A stretch of 11,106 nucleotides of DNA. Source: Oscillospiraceae bacterium UBA4632. Lineage in GTDB: Bacteria > Bacillota > Clostridia > Oscillospirales > Oscillospiraceae. The position numbers were made by a program, and so were the translations under genes. Every line of letters begins with the position of its first letter. The first letter of the stretch is position 1. The notes below the pieces were generated by a model. It did no database searches and was not told the origin of the DNA. It worked only from the letters and a program-made list of their open reading frames with translations. Shown one piece after another: positions 1 through 6,931 of this stretch. The stretch spans positions 379 through 11,484 of the forward strand of contig DHMW01000097.1 of the NCBI GenBank assembly GCA_002405995.1, read 5' to 3'.

Positions 1-66
1 AAGGTCAAGGAAAACTGGAGAGACAACATGAATTATATCCGCTCGTTCGGTTACGACGGGCAGTAA
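1..66 (+). CDS. era: GTPase Era, C-terminal end (partial, 5' end outside window)
   Basis: The first 66 bases read in frame as the last 21 residues of a protein, ending GYDGQ before TAA. The segment KVKENWRDN followed by a short hydrophobic stretch and an FGY motif resembles the tail of the KH domain of Era, the GTPase that binds the 3' end of 16S rRNA during 30S assembly. Only the tail is visible, so the GTPase motifs cannot be checked. The position supports the call: a YqzL-like gene and recO follow directly, the order known from Bacillus and many Clostridia. The call rests on the tail motif plus synteny. Confidence 0.82.
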   Translation, partial: KVKENWRDNMNYIRSFGYDGQ

Positions 67-85
67 AAAAATTTCCAGCCATATT

Positions 86-116
86 CCCCGCGCTTTTCCC
101 CATGCTAAACGCGGGG
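86..116 (+). promoter_or_regulatory. Hairpin overlapping the yqzL ribosome binding site
   Basis: CCCCGCG at 86-92 is the exact reverse complement of CGCGGGG at 110-116, giving a 7-bp GC stem with a 17-nt loop between era and the yqzL-like gene. The 3' arm covers the GGGG of GGGGTGAG (113-120), the likely Shine-Dalgarno sequence of the next gene. No U-tract follows, so it is not an intrinsic terminator. It could modulate translation or mRNA processing; that role is inference. Confidence 0.4.
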
Positions 117-124
117 TGAGATAT

Positions 125-232
125 ATGGATAACGGTTATTTTGCGCTTTTTATGCAGACCGGCGCGCCGGAGTTCTATCTGGCGGCACAGGAAAAGACTC
201 GAGAGGATGCGGCATGGCAGAAAAGATCGTGA
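125..232 (+). CDS. yqzL: YqzL-like small protein
   Basis: A 35-codon gene encodes a protein beginning MDNGYFALFMQTG, with YL at residues 18-19. Bacillus YqzL, a protein of about 47 residues of unknown function encoded between era and recO, shares an aromatic-x-x-F-x-x-TG-x4-YL pattern near its N terminus, and this ORF lies in exactly that place. The start ATG is preceded by GGGGTGAG (113-120) at good spacing. The last 19 bases overlap recO, whose ribosome binding site (GAGAGGA, 201-207) lies inside this gene, so translation of the two is probably coupled. It is shorter than the Bacillus protein and ends in a charged tail. Function is unknown; identity rests on the short motif and synteny. Confidence 0.72.
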   Translation: MDNGYFALFMQTGAPEFYLAAQEKTREDAAWQKRS

Positions 233-972
233 CAAAGGGCATCGTTCTCCGCGCTACGCCGACGAAGGAGAGCGATTACATACTGACGCTCCTGACCGAT
301 GCGCTCGGCAGAGTCTCCGCCGTGGCGCGCGGCGCGCGGCGCAGGACGAGCCGCATCGCGGCGGGCTGCGAGCTGCTGGCGTTTTCCGAGCTGGTGCTCT
401 ATCAGCGCGGGAGCTGGTACTATCTTGACGAGGCGTCCACCATCACGCTGTTTGACGGCGTGCGGCAGGATGTGGAGCTTCTCTCCCTTGCGTCCTACTT
501 CGCCGAGATGGCCGAATGCGTCACAGCGGAGGACGAGCCGTCGCCGGAGATCCTGTCGCTGCTGCTCAACGCGCTCTACGCGCTCAGCGAGCTTCACAAG
601 CCGCAGTGCATCGTCAAGGCGGCGTTCGAGCTGAAGCTGCTTGCGCTCTCGGGCTACGAGCCGCTGCTCGACGGCTGCGCCGTCTGCGGCGCGCACAACC
701 CAAAAGCGCCGGTGTTCGACGCACGGCAGGGCGTGCTGCTGTGCGCGGAGCACGCGCCGCGCGGCGCGGAGGAGCTTTGCGCGCTGGATGCCGGCTCGTT
801 CGCGGCGATGCGCCATGTGCTGCTGTCGGAGCCGAAGCGGATGCTGTCGTTTGCGCTTTCGGGCGAGACGGAGAAGCGCTTTGCCGCCGCGTGCGAGGCG
901 TTTGCCCGGATCCAGCTTGAACGCCGGTTCAAAACGCTGGACTTCTACAAAAGCATGAAAGCTGATAACTGA
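214..972 (+). CDS. recO: DNA repair protein RecO
   Basis: Encodes 252 residues, normal RecO length. RecO works with RecF and RecR to load RecA on SSB-coated single-stranded DNA and anneals complementary strands. The N-terminal OB-fold is recognisable from KGIVLRATPTKESDYILTLL (about residues 8-27) and the GARRRTSR basic patch; the rest is the helical domain. A CxxC...CxxH zinc-finger-like set is visible: C155, C158, C177 and H180. The start ATG is supported by GAGAGGA seven bases upstream and by the family's normal N terminus. It overlaps the yqzL-like gene by 19 bases and is followed 54 bases later by mutS2, so all appear to belong to one era-headed operon. Confidence 0.95.
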   Translation: MAEKIVTKGIVLRATPTKESDYILTLLTDALGRVSAVARGARRRTSRIAAGCELLAFSELVLYQRGSWYYLDEASTITLFDGVRQDVELLSLASYFAEMAECVTAEDEPSPEILSLLLNALYALSELHKPQCIVKAAFELKLLALSGYEPLLDGCAVCGAHNPKAPVFDARQGVLLCAEHAPRGAEELCALDAGSFAAMRHVLLSEPKRMLSFALSGETEKRFAAACEAFARIQLERRFKTLDFYKSMKADN

Positions 973-1026
973 ACGCGATATGTGTCGAAGAAAATACGAA
1001 TCGGAATCGAATATTCGGAGAAGACT

Positions 1027-3408
1027 ATGAGTGAGTTGTTTGAAAAATCCATCCGCGTGCTGGAGCTGCCGCGCCTGCTTGCGATGCTCGAGCGCCACGC
1101 GGTCAGCGCGGAGGCGAAGGAGCGTGCGCGCAAGCTGACGCCGTCGGACGACTACGGCGAGGTCAGCCGCCTGCTTGACGAGACGGACGCCGCGCGCAAA
1201 ATGATCCTGCTGCGCGGCAGCCCGACGTTCGCGGGTGTGAAGCCCGTGGCAGAGGCGCTGGGCCGCGCCGAGCGCGGCGGTATGCTCAACACGCGCGAGC
1301 TGCTTGATATTGCGGGTCTGCTCGCCAACGCGCGCCGCGTGCGCGACTACTATAAGGAGGATGGCGAGGGAACGGCCATCGATAAACTGTTCCTTGCCGT
1401 CCATCCCAACAATTTCCTTGAGGAGAAGATCACAAGCGCCATCCTGGATGAAAACGAGATCGCCGATACGGCGTCCGCCGAGCTCGCCGAGATCCGCCGC
1501 CACAAGCGCGCGGCGGCGGCCAAGGGCCGCCAGATCCTCCAGCGCATCATCTCCTCGCCGAGCTACCGCAGCGTTTTGCAGGACGCGCTGATCACGCAGC
1601 GCGGCGGGCGCTTCGTCGTGCCGGTGAAGGCGGAGTGCCGCGGCGAACTGCCGGGCCTTGTGCACGACACGTCCTCGAGCGGCGCGACGCTTTTCGTCGA
1701 GCCGATGGGCGTGGTGCAGGCCAATAACGAGCTCAAGGAGCTGGAGGCGAAGGAGGAAAAGGAGATCGACCGCATCCTCTACGCCCTCTCGGGCGAGGCA
1801 GCCGGCTTCAGCCGCGATATCCTGTGGGATTATGACCTGCTGGTGCGCCTTGACCTCATCTTTGCCCGCGGCGAGCTGAGCTATGAGATGAACGCCATGC
1901 GGCCGGAGCTGAAAAAGGACGGCAGCGTATACCTGCGCCATGCGCGCCACCCGCTGCTTGACCCGGCGAAGGCCGTGCCCATCGACATTGAGCTGGGGCG
2001 CAGCTTTGATACGCTCGTCATCACTGGCCCCAACACCGGCGGCAAGACGGTGAGCCTCAAGACGCTGGGGCTTATCTGCCTGATGGCGCAGTGCGGCCTG
2101 CACATCCCCTGCGGCGACCGCAGCGCCGTGAGCGTTTTCACATCCGTTCTGGCCGATATCGGCGACGAGCAGAGCATCGAGCAGAGCCTGTCAACGTTTT
2201 CGGCGCATATGAGGAATATCGTGCAGATCCTGGACGAGGCAGACGGGCGCAGCCTGATCCTCTTTGACGAGCTGGGTGCGGGCACAGACCCCGTTGAGGG
2301 CGCGGCGCTGGCCATCGCCGTCATCGAGCAGGCGAGGGCGCAGGGGGCGAAGGTCGCCGCGACGACGCATTACGCCGAGCTCAAGACCTTCGCTATGACG
2401 ACCGCGGGCGTGGAAAATGCGAGCTGCGAGTTCGACGTGGAGACCCTCTGTCCGACCTACAGGCTGCTCATCGGCATTCCCGGCAAATCGAATGCCTTTG
2501 CCATCTCGAAACGCCTGGGGCTTCCCGAGCCTGTGATCGACAGGGCAAAGGCGCAGATGGACAGCGAGAGCATCCGCTTTGAGGATGTGCTGACGCAGCT
2601 GGAGCAGAAGCGGCAGCAATTGGAAAAGGAAAAGGCGGAGCTCGACCGGCTCTATCAGCAGCGCGAGGAGGATGCGCGAAAGGCGCGCGAGTTCCGCGCG
2701 CAGATGGAAAAGGCAAAGGAAAACGCGAGGAGCCGCGGCGAAGCCGAGGCAAAGCGCCTGCTGGCCGAGGCGAGATCCGCCGCGGACGAGACCTTCCGTG
2801 AGCTGGACGCGCTGCGCAGGGAGCAGAAAAAGCTCGACGCGCAGCAGATGAACGCCAAACGTGCCGAGATCATGCATGGCCTTAAGAAAGCGCGCGAGTC
2901 GGTCGGCGTGCGCGATGAAAGCCAGGAGCCAATTCCCAAGCCGTCCCGCCCCATCCGGACCGGCGACCTTGTCGAGATCCCCGGCACGAAGCGGCAGGCC
3001 GAGGTCACCGCCGTCAAGGACGGCACGCTGACGCTCAGGGCAGGTGTTTTGCAGATGAAGGTCAAGGCGGACGAGGTGCGCCTGATCGAGGACGCCGAGC
3101 GCGCCGCGGCGGCAAAGAAACCCGCGCAGTTCGCACCCTCCCAGCGCATCCTGCGCACGGCGTCCGCCGCGCGCGAGCTGGATATCCGAGGCATGGAGAC
3201 GCTGGAGGCCGAGAGCGTGCTGGAAAGCTACATCGACTCCGCTGTCATGGCACATCTGGAAACGGTGACCATCATCCACGGCAAGGGCACGGGCGCGCTG
3301 CGCAAGGCGGTGCACGCGTGCTTGCGGCGGAACAAGGCGGTCAAGAGCTTCCGCCTCGGTAATTTCGGCGAAGGGGAAGCGGGCGTGACCGTAGTCGAAT
3401 TGAAATAA
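1027..3408 (+). CDS. mutS2: MutS2 family ATPase/endonuclease
   Basis: Encodes 793 residues from the ATG at 1027, typical for MutS2. Members suppress homologous recombination or, in Bacillus, recognise collided ribosomes (MutS2/RqcU). Visible parts: the MutS-like core and clamp, a Walker A motif GPNTGGKT (334-341), Walker B LILFDE (410-415) followed by LGAGTDP, and TTHYAELKTFA. A long charged coiled coil spans about 524-618, a small beta domain about 644-690, and a C-terminal Smr nuclease domain has LDIRG (718-722) and HGKGTG (751-756). The frame extends upstream to a GTG at 982, but the ATG at 1027 has GGAG six bases before it and gives the usual N terminus (MSELFEKSIRVLELPRLL). All ATPase and Smr signature residues are intact. 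It lies downstream of recO in the same operon. Confidence 0.96.
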   Translation: MSELFEKSIRVLELPRLLAMLERHAVSAEAKERARKLTPSDDYGEVSRLLDETDAARKMILLRGSPTFAGVKPVAEALGRAERGGMLNTRELLDIAGLLANARRVRDYYKEDGEGTAIDKLFLAVHPNNFLEEKITSAILDENEIADTASAELAEIRRHKRAAAAKGRQILQRIISSPSYRSVLQDALITQRGGRFVVPVKAECRGELPGLVHDTSSSGATLFVEPMGVVQANNELKELEAKEEKEIDRILYALSGEAAGFSRDILWDYDLLVRLDLIFARGELSYEMNAMRPELKKDGSVYLRHARHPLLDPAKAVPIDIELGRSFDTLVITGPNTGGKTVSLKTLGLICLMAQCGLHIPCGDRSAVSVFTSVLADIGDEQSIEQSLSTFSAHMRNIVQILDEADGRSLILFDELGAGTDPVEGAALAIAVIEQARAQGAKVAATTHYAELKTFAMTTAGVENASCEFDVETLCPTYRLLIGIPGKSNAFAISKRLGLPEPVIDRAKAQMDSESIRFEDVLTQLEQKRQQLEKEKAELDRLYQQREEDARKAREFRAQMEKAKENARSRGEAEAKRLLAEARSAADETFRELDALRREQKKLDAQQMNAKRAEIMHGLKKARESVGVRDESQEPIPKPSRPIRTGDLVEIPGTKRQAEVTAVKDGTLTLRAGVLQMKVKADEVRLIEDAERAAAAKKPAQFAPSQRILRTASAARELDIRGMETLEAESVLESYIDSAVMAHLETVTIIHGKGTGALRKAVHACLRRNKAVKSFRLGNFGEGEAGVTVVELK

Positions 3409-3476
3409 ATGACACCCTTGCAGGGCGATATGTCTGTGTTTTTTGACAAATCCGTCAGATTTCGGGAAAAATGACA

Positions 3477-3506
3477 TTGACGAACCGCGGCTGAATGGTA
3501 TATGAT
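3477..3506 (+). promoter_or_regulatory. Probable sigma-A promoter for ptsH
   Basis: TTGACG (3477-3482) and TATGAT (3501-3506) are separated by 18 bases, each one or two mismatches from consensus; an overlapping TATATG (3499-3504) would give a 16-base spacer. Transcription would begin near 3513, about 36 bases before the HPr ATG. Another TTGACA at 3443-3448 has no good -10 at the right distance. The mutS2-ptsH gap (3409-3548) also holds a weak hairpin (CCCT/AGGG, 3415-3425) with six Ts at 3439-3444, which may end the mutS2 transcript imperfectly. Confidence 0.6.
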
Positions 3507-3548
3507 ATGGTACAGTCCGAAAGATTTTTTGGAGAGGGAGAAGTAACG

Positions 3549-3812
3549 ATGTATACTCAGAATGTTACGATCAACAATGAAGTAGGTCTGCATGCGCGTC
3601 CGGCCACGTTCTTTATCCAGAAGGCGAACGAGTTCAAAAGCGGCATCTGGCTGGAAAAGGACGAGCGCCGCGTGAACGCCAAGAGCTTGCTGGGCGTGTT
3701 ATCCCTCGGGATCGTCAAGGGCACGACCATTACCCTGCTGGCTGACGGCGCGGATGAAAAGGAAGCGGTCACCGCCCTGTGCGAGCTGATTTCCAACAAT
3801 TTCGGCGAATAA
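3549..3812 (+). CDS. ptsH: Phosphocarrier protein HPr
   Basis: Encodes 87 residues, standard HPr length. HPr accepts phosphate from PEP through enzyme I at His15 and passes it to sugar-specific PTS components; in Bacillota HPr kinase also phosphorylates Ser46, turning it into a CcpA co-regulator. Both are visible: GLHARPATFF places the active histidine at residue 15, and NAKSLLGVLSLG places serine at 46. Retention of His15 argues against Crh, the Bacillus paralogue lacking it. The start at 3549 follows GGAGAGGGAG (3531-3540); an upstream in-frame ATG at 3495 would place the start within the promoter region and was rejected. No enzyme I gene is adjacent. A strong terminator follows 14 bases after the stop. 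Confidence 0.96.
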   Translation: MYTQNVTINNEVGLHARPATFFIQKANEFKSGIWLEKDERRVNAKSLLGVLSLGIVKGTTITLLADGADEKEAVTALCELISNNFGE

Positions 3813-3825
3813 AAAGAAGATCAGG

Positions 3826-3853
3826 AAAGGCGGCTTGCAGAAGCCGCCTTTTT
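3826..3853 (+). terminator. Intrinsic terminator after ptsH
   Basis: AAAGGCGGCTT (3826-3836) and AAGCCGCCTTT (3841-3851) form a perfect 11-bp stem with a GCAG tetraloop, running into five Ts. It begins 14 bases past the ptsH stop and ends 30 bases before uvrC. It should separate abundant HPr mRNA from low-level uvrC expression. Confidence 0.9.
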
Positions 3854-3866
3854 CCATATCCGGATG

Positions 3867-3874
3867 AAAGGAGG
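3867..3874 (+). promoter_or_regulatory. Strong ribosome binding site of uvrC
   Basis: AAAGGAGG, followed by a run of Gs, lies eight bases before the uvrC ATG and is nearly a full match to the anti-Shine-Dalgarno sequence. It fixes the start at 3883. No -10/-35 pair fits in the 29 bases between the terminator and this ATG. Confidence 0.8.
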
Positions 3875-3882
3875 GGGGGCGC

Positions 3883-5712
3883 ATGACCAAGCAGGAGCTG
3901 CTGGACAAGGCGAATGATCTGCCGCTTGCACCGGGGGTCTACCTGATGATGGATAAGACCGGCTGCGTCATCTATGTCGGCAAGGCAAAAAAACTCAAAA
4001 ACCGCGTCAGCCAGTACTTTCAGGAAAATTCCTCCCACAACGAAAAGACGCGCCGCATGGTCGCGCAGGTCGATCACTTCGACACCATTTTTGTTTCCAG
4101 CGAATTTGAGGCGCTGATCCTGGAAAACTCGCTGATCAAGCAGCACATGCCGCGCTACAATATCCTCTTGAAGGATGACAAGGGCTATCCCTTTGTGCGC
4201 CTCGGCACGGAGCGCTATCCGCGCTTTACGATGGTCGGCAGGCCCGCGGACGACAACGCGCTCTACTTCGGCCCCTTCGGCGGACGGAGCGAGACGCGCG
4301 CGGCGATCGACGCCGTCTGCGCCGCCTTCCGCCTGCCGACCTGCAGCCGCTCCTTCCCGCGCGACATCGGCAAGGAGCGCCCCTGCCTCAACCACCACAT
4401 GGGGCGCTGCGACGCCTTCTGCCGCGGCACGCCGGACGAGGAGGAGTATCTGCGCCGCATTGGGCAGGCCGAGGAGCTGCTGAACGGCCACTACCGCAGG
4501 CTCACCCGCGCGCTGCGCGAGGAGATGGAGCGGGAGGCTGCGGCGCTGCACTTTGAGCAGGCGGCGGCGCTGCGCGACCGCATCCGCGCCATCGAAGTGC
4601 TGGGCAAGCGCCAGAAGGTCATCGCCGGCATCTGCGCCGACACCGACATCTGGGGCGTTTACCGCGGCGCGCTCAAATGCGGCAGCGCCGTGCTGCATAT
4701 CGAGGGCGGCAGCGTGACGGGGCGCGATCTGAACATCTTCACCGCGCCGCAGGACGAGAGCGAGCAGATGATCCTGTCGGCGCTGCTGCCGCAGTATTAC
4801 CTCAATAAGAGCGTGCTGCCGCGCGAAATTCTCCTGCCCTGCGAGATCGAGGGCGCGGACGAGCTCACGCAGATCCTGACCGGGCGCGCGGGCCGCAAGG
4901 TGACGCTCCACGTCCCCCAGCGGGGCGAGAAGGCGGAGCTTCTTGCCATGGCGCAGCGCAACGCGCGCGAGGATGTCGAGCGCGTGACGACCGCGCAGGA
5001 GCGCGAGAACCGTACGCTGACGCAGCTTGCGGGAATGCTCTCGCTTTCGGAAACGCCGAGGCGCATGGAATCCTACGATATCTCGAACACCGGCGCGAGC
5101 GACATTGTCGCGTCCATGGTCGTCTATGAGGGCGCAAAGCCGAAAAAGAGCGCCTACCGGAGATTCAAGATCAGGAGCCTGTCAGCCCACCCCGACGACT
5201 ACGCATCCATGGAGGAGGTGCTCACGCGGCGCATCCAGCGTTATCTCGATGGGGACGAAAAGTTCAGCCCCCTGCCGGATGTCATGCTCATCGACGGCGG
5301 CATCACGCACGCGGGCGTTGCCGAGCGCGTGTGCGCCAGGATGCACGTGCGCGTGCCGATCTTCGGCATGGTCAAGGACGACCGCCACCGCACGCGCGCG
5401 CTCGTCACCGCGCAGGGCCGCGAGATCGACCTGCACGCCGCGCCGAACGTCTTTGCCCTGATCGGCCAGATCCAGGAGGAGACGCACCGCTTCGCCATCA
5501 CGTTCCACCACGAGAGCCATTCGAAGTCCTCGACCCGCTCGGCGCTCGACGGCATCCCGGGCGTCGGCAAGGTGCGCGCGCAGGCGCTGCGCAAGGCGTT
5601 CGGCAGCGTGAAGGCGATCCGCGAGGCGGAGCTTCCTGCGCTCCTGCGCGTGCTGCCGCGCGATGCCGCGGAGTCGGTCTACCGCCATTTTCATGAGGAG
5701 GAGCAGCAATGA
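3883..5712 (+). CDS. uvrC: Excinuclease ABC subunit C (UvrC)
   Basis: Encodes 609 residues, typical UvrC length. UvrC joins the UvrB-DNA complex and makes the 3' and 5' incisions of nucleotide excision repair. Domains in order: a GIY-YIG nuclease (GVY 18-20, YVG 31-33, Arg41, EALILE segment 76-81); a four-cysteine region C154, C168, C176, C180 matching the iron-sulfur-type set of UvrC; and a UVR helix for UvrB contact near 207-240. Then comes an RNase H-like nuclease (D399 in SYDIS, D471 in LIDGG, H535 in HRFAI) and a C-terminal helix-hairpin-helix region from about 556 (DGIPGVGKVRAQALRKAFG). All expected catalytic landmarks are present. Its TGA overlaps the start of the next gene in an ATGA arrangement. 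Confidence 0.98.
   Translation: MTKQELLDKANDLPLAPGVYLMMDKTGCVIYVGKAKKLKNRVSQYFQENSSHNEKTRRMVAQVDHFDTIFVSSEFEALILENSLIKQHMPRYNILLKDDKGYPFVRLGTERYPRFTMVGRPADDNALYFGPFGGRSETRAAIDAVCAAFRLPTCSRSFPRDIGKERPCLNHHMGRCDAFCRGTPDEEEYLRRIGQAEELLNGHYRRLTRALREEMEREAAALHFEQAAALRDRIRAIEVLGKRQKVIAGICADTDIWGVYRGALKCGSAVLHIEGGSVTGRDLNIFTAPQDESEQMILSALLPQYYLNKSVLPREILLPCEIEGADELTQILTGRAGRKVTLHVPQRGEKAELLAMAQRNAREDVERVTTAQERENRTLTQLAGMLSLSETPRRMESYDISNTGASDIVASMVVYEGAKPKKSAYRRFKIRSLSAHPDDYASMEEVLTRRIQRYLDGDEKFSPLPDVMLIDGGITHAGVAERVCARMHVRVPIFGMVKDDRHRTRALVTAQGREIDLHAAPNVFALIGQIQEETHRFAITFHHESHSKSSTRSALDGIPGVGKVRAQALRKAFGSVKAIREAELPALLRVLPRDAAESVYRHFHEEEQQ
5695..5703 (+). promoter_or_regulatory. Ribosome binding site inside the uvrC 3' end
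   Basis: GAGGAGGAG lies within the last codons of uvrC, five bases before the ATG at 5709. Together with the ATGA stop/start overlap it supports the start of the PK-like gene and translational coupling to uvrC. Confidence 0.75.
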
Positions 5713-6686
5713 CAGGAAAGCTTTACGGCACGCTCGGCCCCGCCTGCGCGCGGGAGGATACGCTGCGCGCGATGTTCGCCGCGGGGATGCGCGGGATGCG
5801 GCTGAACCTGTCCCACAGCACGCTGCCCGGCAGCGCGCCGTGGATCGACGCAATGTTCCGCGCTGCCGCGCGGGAGGGCGTGCAGAGCGACCTTGTGATC
5901 GATCTGCAGGGACCTGAGCTGCGCATCGGCGCGCTTGCGGAGCCGCTGGCGCTTGCGGAAGGGGAGCTGCTGACGCTTGGCGAACGCTTCCCCGTGCCGC
6001 CGTGTGTGCCGGAGCATATCGCAGACGGAGACACGCTGCTGCTGGACGACGGACAGCTTGCGCTGACCGTGCTGGACGCGCCGCGCGCGCTCTGCCGCGT
6101 GGCGCGCGGCGGCGTGCTTCTGCCGCGCAAGAGCCTCGCCATCGCGGGACGGGAGCTGCCCGCGCCCGCGCTGACGGAGCAGGACCGCGAAAACCTGCGG
6201 CAGGCGCCGCGCTTCGGCGTGACCGGCGTGATGCAGCCCTTTGTGCGGGGCGGGGAGGACGTCCTTGCCGTGCGCGCCGCGCTGCGGGAGGAAAACGCCG
6301 GAGATCTGCTGATTTTTGCAAAGATCGAGAATCAGACGGGTTTACATAAATTAGATGAGATAATGGCATCCTGCGATGTCGTCGTCATCGCCCGCGGCGA
6401 TCTCGGCAACGCGATGCCGCTGTGGGAGCTGCCGCGCGCGCAGGAGCGCATCATGCAGCGGTGCCGCGCGGCGGGGCGGGCGTTCATGGTGTCCACGCAG
6501 ATGCTGCATTCCATGCTGCATGCCGCCGTTCCGACGCGCGCGGAGGTTATGGACGTGTACCATGCCGCGCGCAGCGGCGCGCAGTATCTGCTCCTGACGG
6601 GGGAGACGGCAGTGGGGGAATATCCTGCTCCGGCAATGCGCTTCTTTGCGGAAACGGCGCGCTGCGGCTGGGCGGACGCGCAGTAG
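5709..6686 (+). CDS. Compact pyruvate kinase-like protein lacking the C-terminal domain
   Basis: Encodes 325 residues that align along their length with the A and B domains of pyruvate kinase, the enzyme making pyruvate and ATP from PEP and ADP. Visible landmarks: RLNLSHS (R31, N33, S35), the GPELR turn (68-72), B-domain sequence to about residue 157, KIEN (K205, E207; catalytic Lys and metal Glu), ARGDLG (D231, metal ligand), STQML (T263) and a TGETA motif. Two features are odd. The protein stops just after the barrel (EYPAPAMRFFAETA), without the roughly 120-150 residue C-terminal regulatory domain. The usual DTKGPE reads DLQGPE (65-70), so the Thr that helps bind K+ and the neighbouring Lys are replaced. 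No coding sequence for the missing domain follows, so this is a short form, not a nearby frameshift. It could be a genuine kinase or a paralogue with an altered role; the housekeeping pyruvate kinase may be elsewhere. Confidence 0.82.
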   Translation: MTGKLYGTLGPACAREDTLRAMFAAGMRGMRLNLSHSTLPGSAPWIDAMFRAAAREGVQSDLVIDLQGPELRIGALAEPLALAEGELLTLGERFPVPPCVPEHIADGDTLLLDDGQLALTVLDAPRALCRVARGGVLLPRKSLAIAGRELPAPALTEQDRENLRQAPRFGVTGVMQPFVRGGEDVLAVRAALREENAGDLLIFAKIENQTGLHKLDEIMASCDVVVIARGDLGNAMPLWELPRAQERIMQRCRAAGRAFMVSTQMLHSMLHAAVPTRAEVMDVYHAARSGAQYLLLTGETAVGEYPAPAMRFFAETARCGWADAQ

Positions 6687-6705
6687 CGATACTTGACATA
6701 ATATT

Positions 6706-6734
6706 GGAGCAGTGGCGCTCTGTGCCGCTGCTCC
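6706..6734 (+). terminator. Hairpin after the PK-like gene (probable terminator)
   Basis: GGAGCAGTGGC (6706-6716) pairs with GCCGCTGCTCC (6724-6734), an 11-bp stem with one T-G wobble and a 7-nt loop, 20 bases after the stop codon. The downstream U-tract is poor (TCTGCGTTTA), so termination may be partial. It separates the uvrC unit from the promoter at 6816. Confidence 0.6.
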
Positions 6735-6815
6735 TCTGCGTTTATCTGAAAATTGTTCGAAAAATGACTAAAATTGAAGAATACTGCGAACGAAACGGCG
6801 CTCGACAGCAAAAAC

Positions 6816-6844
6816 TTGACAAATCCTTTTTTGCGGGGTATACT
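6816..6844 (+). promoter_or_regulatory. Near-consensus sigma-A promoter of the G5/3D gene
   Basis: TTGACA (6816-6821), exactly 17 bases, then TATACT (6839-6844): a full-consensus -35 and a 5/6 -10. Transcription should start near 6851, leaving a leader of about 98 bases. It is the best promoter in the window and shows that an upstream in-frame ATG at 6856 is not needed as the start. Confidence 0.88.
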
Positions 6845-6864
6845 GCCAGAATGTTTTGGAAAAG

Positions 6865-6877
6865 TTACAAATTGTAA
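6865..6877 (+). promoter_or_regulatory. Possible operator: dyad TTACAAATTGTAA
   Basis: TTACAA and TTGTAA flank a single central A, making a perfect 13-base dyad at about +15 to +27 from the predicted start of transcription. A repressor site here would block elongation or clearance. It does not match the direct-repeat WalR box (TGTWAH-N5-TGTWAH), though each half contains a TGTAA-like core. No regulator is assigned. Confidence 0.35.
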
Positions 6878-6889
6878 TCTTTTTCCGGA

Positions 6890-6931
6890 GCAGCGCGCCC
6901 TGCGCGCAAGGCTGCGGCGGCTTTCCGCCGC
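6890..6931 (+). other. GC-rich tandem hairpins in the leader of the G5/3D gene
   Basis: GCAGC (6890-6894) can pair with GCTGC (6911-6915), with GCGC/GCGC inside and a small bulge. GCGGCGG (6914-6920) pairs perfectly with CCGCCGC (6925-6931) around a CTTT loop. The second stem ends six bases before AAGGAG, the ribosome binding site of the gene at 6949. It may stabilise the mRNA 5' end or tune initiation. It has no proper U-tract and does not match a riboswitch I can recognise. Confidence 0.4.

Noticed and set aside
982..1026. GTG start giving mutS2 15 extra residues
   Set aside because: The ATG at 1027 has GGAG at proper spacing and gives the family-typical N terminus.
175..2103. Very long open frame on the minus strand (over 600 codons), opposite recO and mutS2
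   Set aside because: It is an antisense shadow of GC-rich genes. The product is low-complexity, rich in R, A, L and H, with no recognisable domain, while the plus strand encodes clear RecO and MutS2.
2191..5000. Further long minus-strand frames opposite mutS2, ptsH and uvrC
   Set aside because: They mirror well-identified plus-strand genes, have biased composition, and show no family motif or ribosome binding site.
5182..6369. About 395-codon minus-strand frame opposite uvrC and the PK-like gene
   Set aside because: Arg/Ala/Pro-rich shadow sequence; the plus strand carries UvrC HhH and pyruvate kinase motifs.
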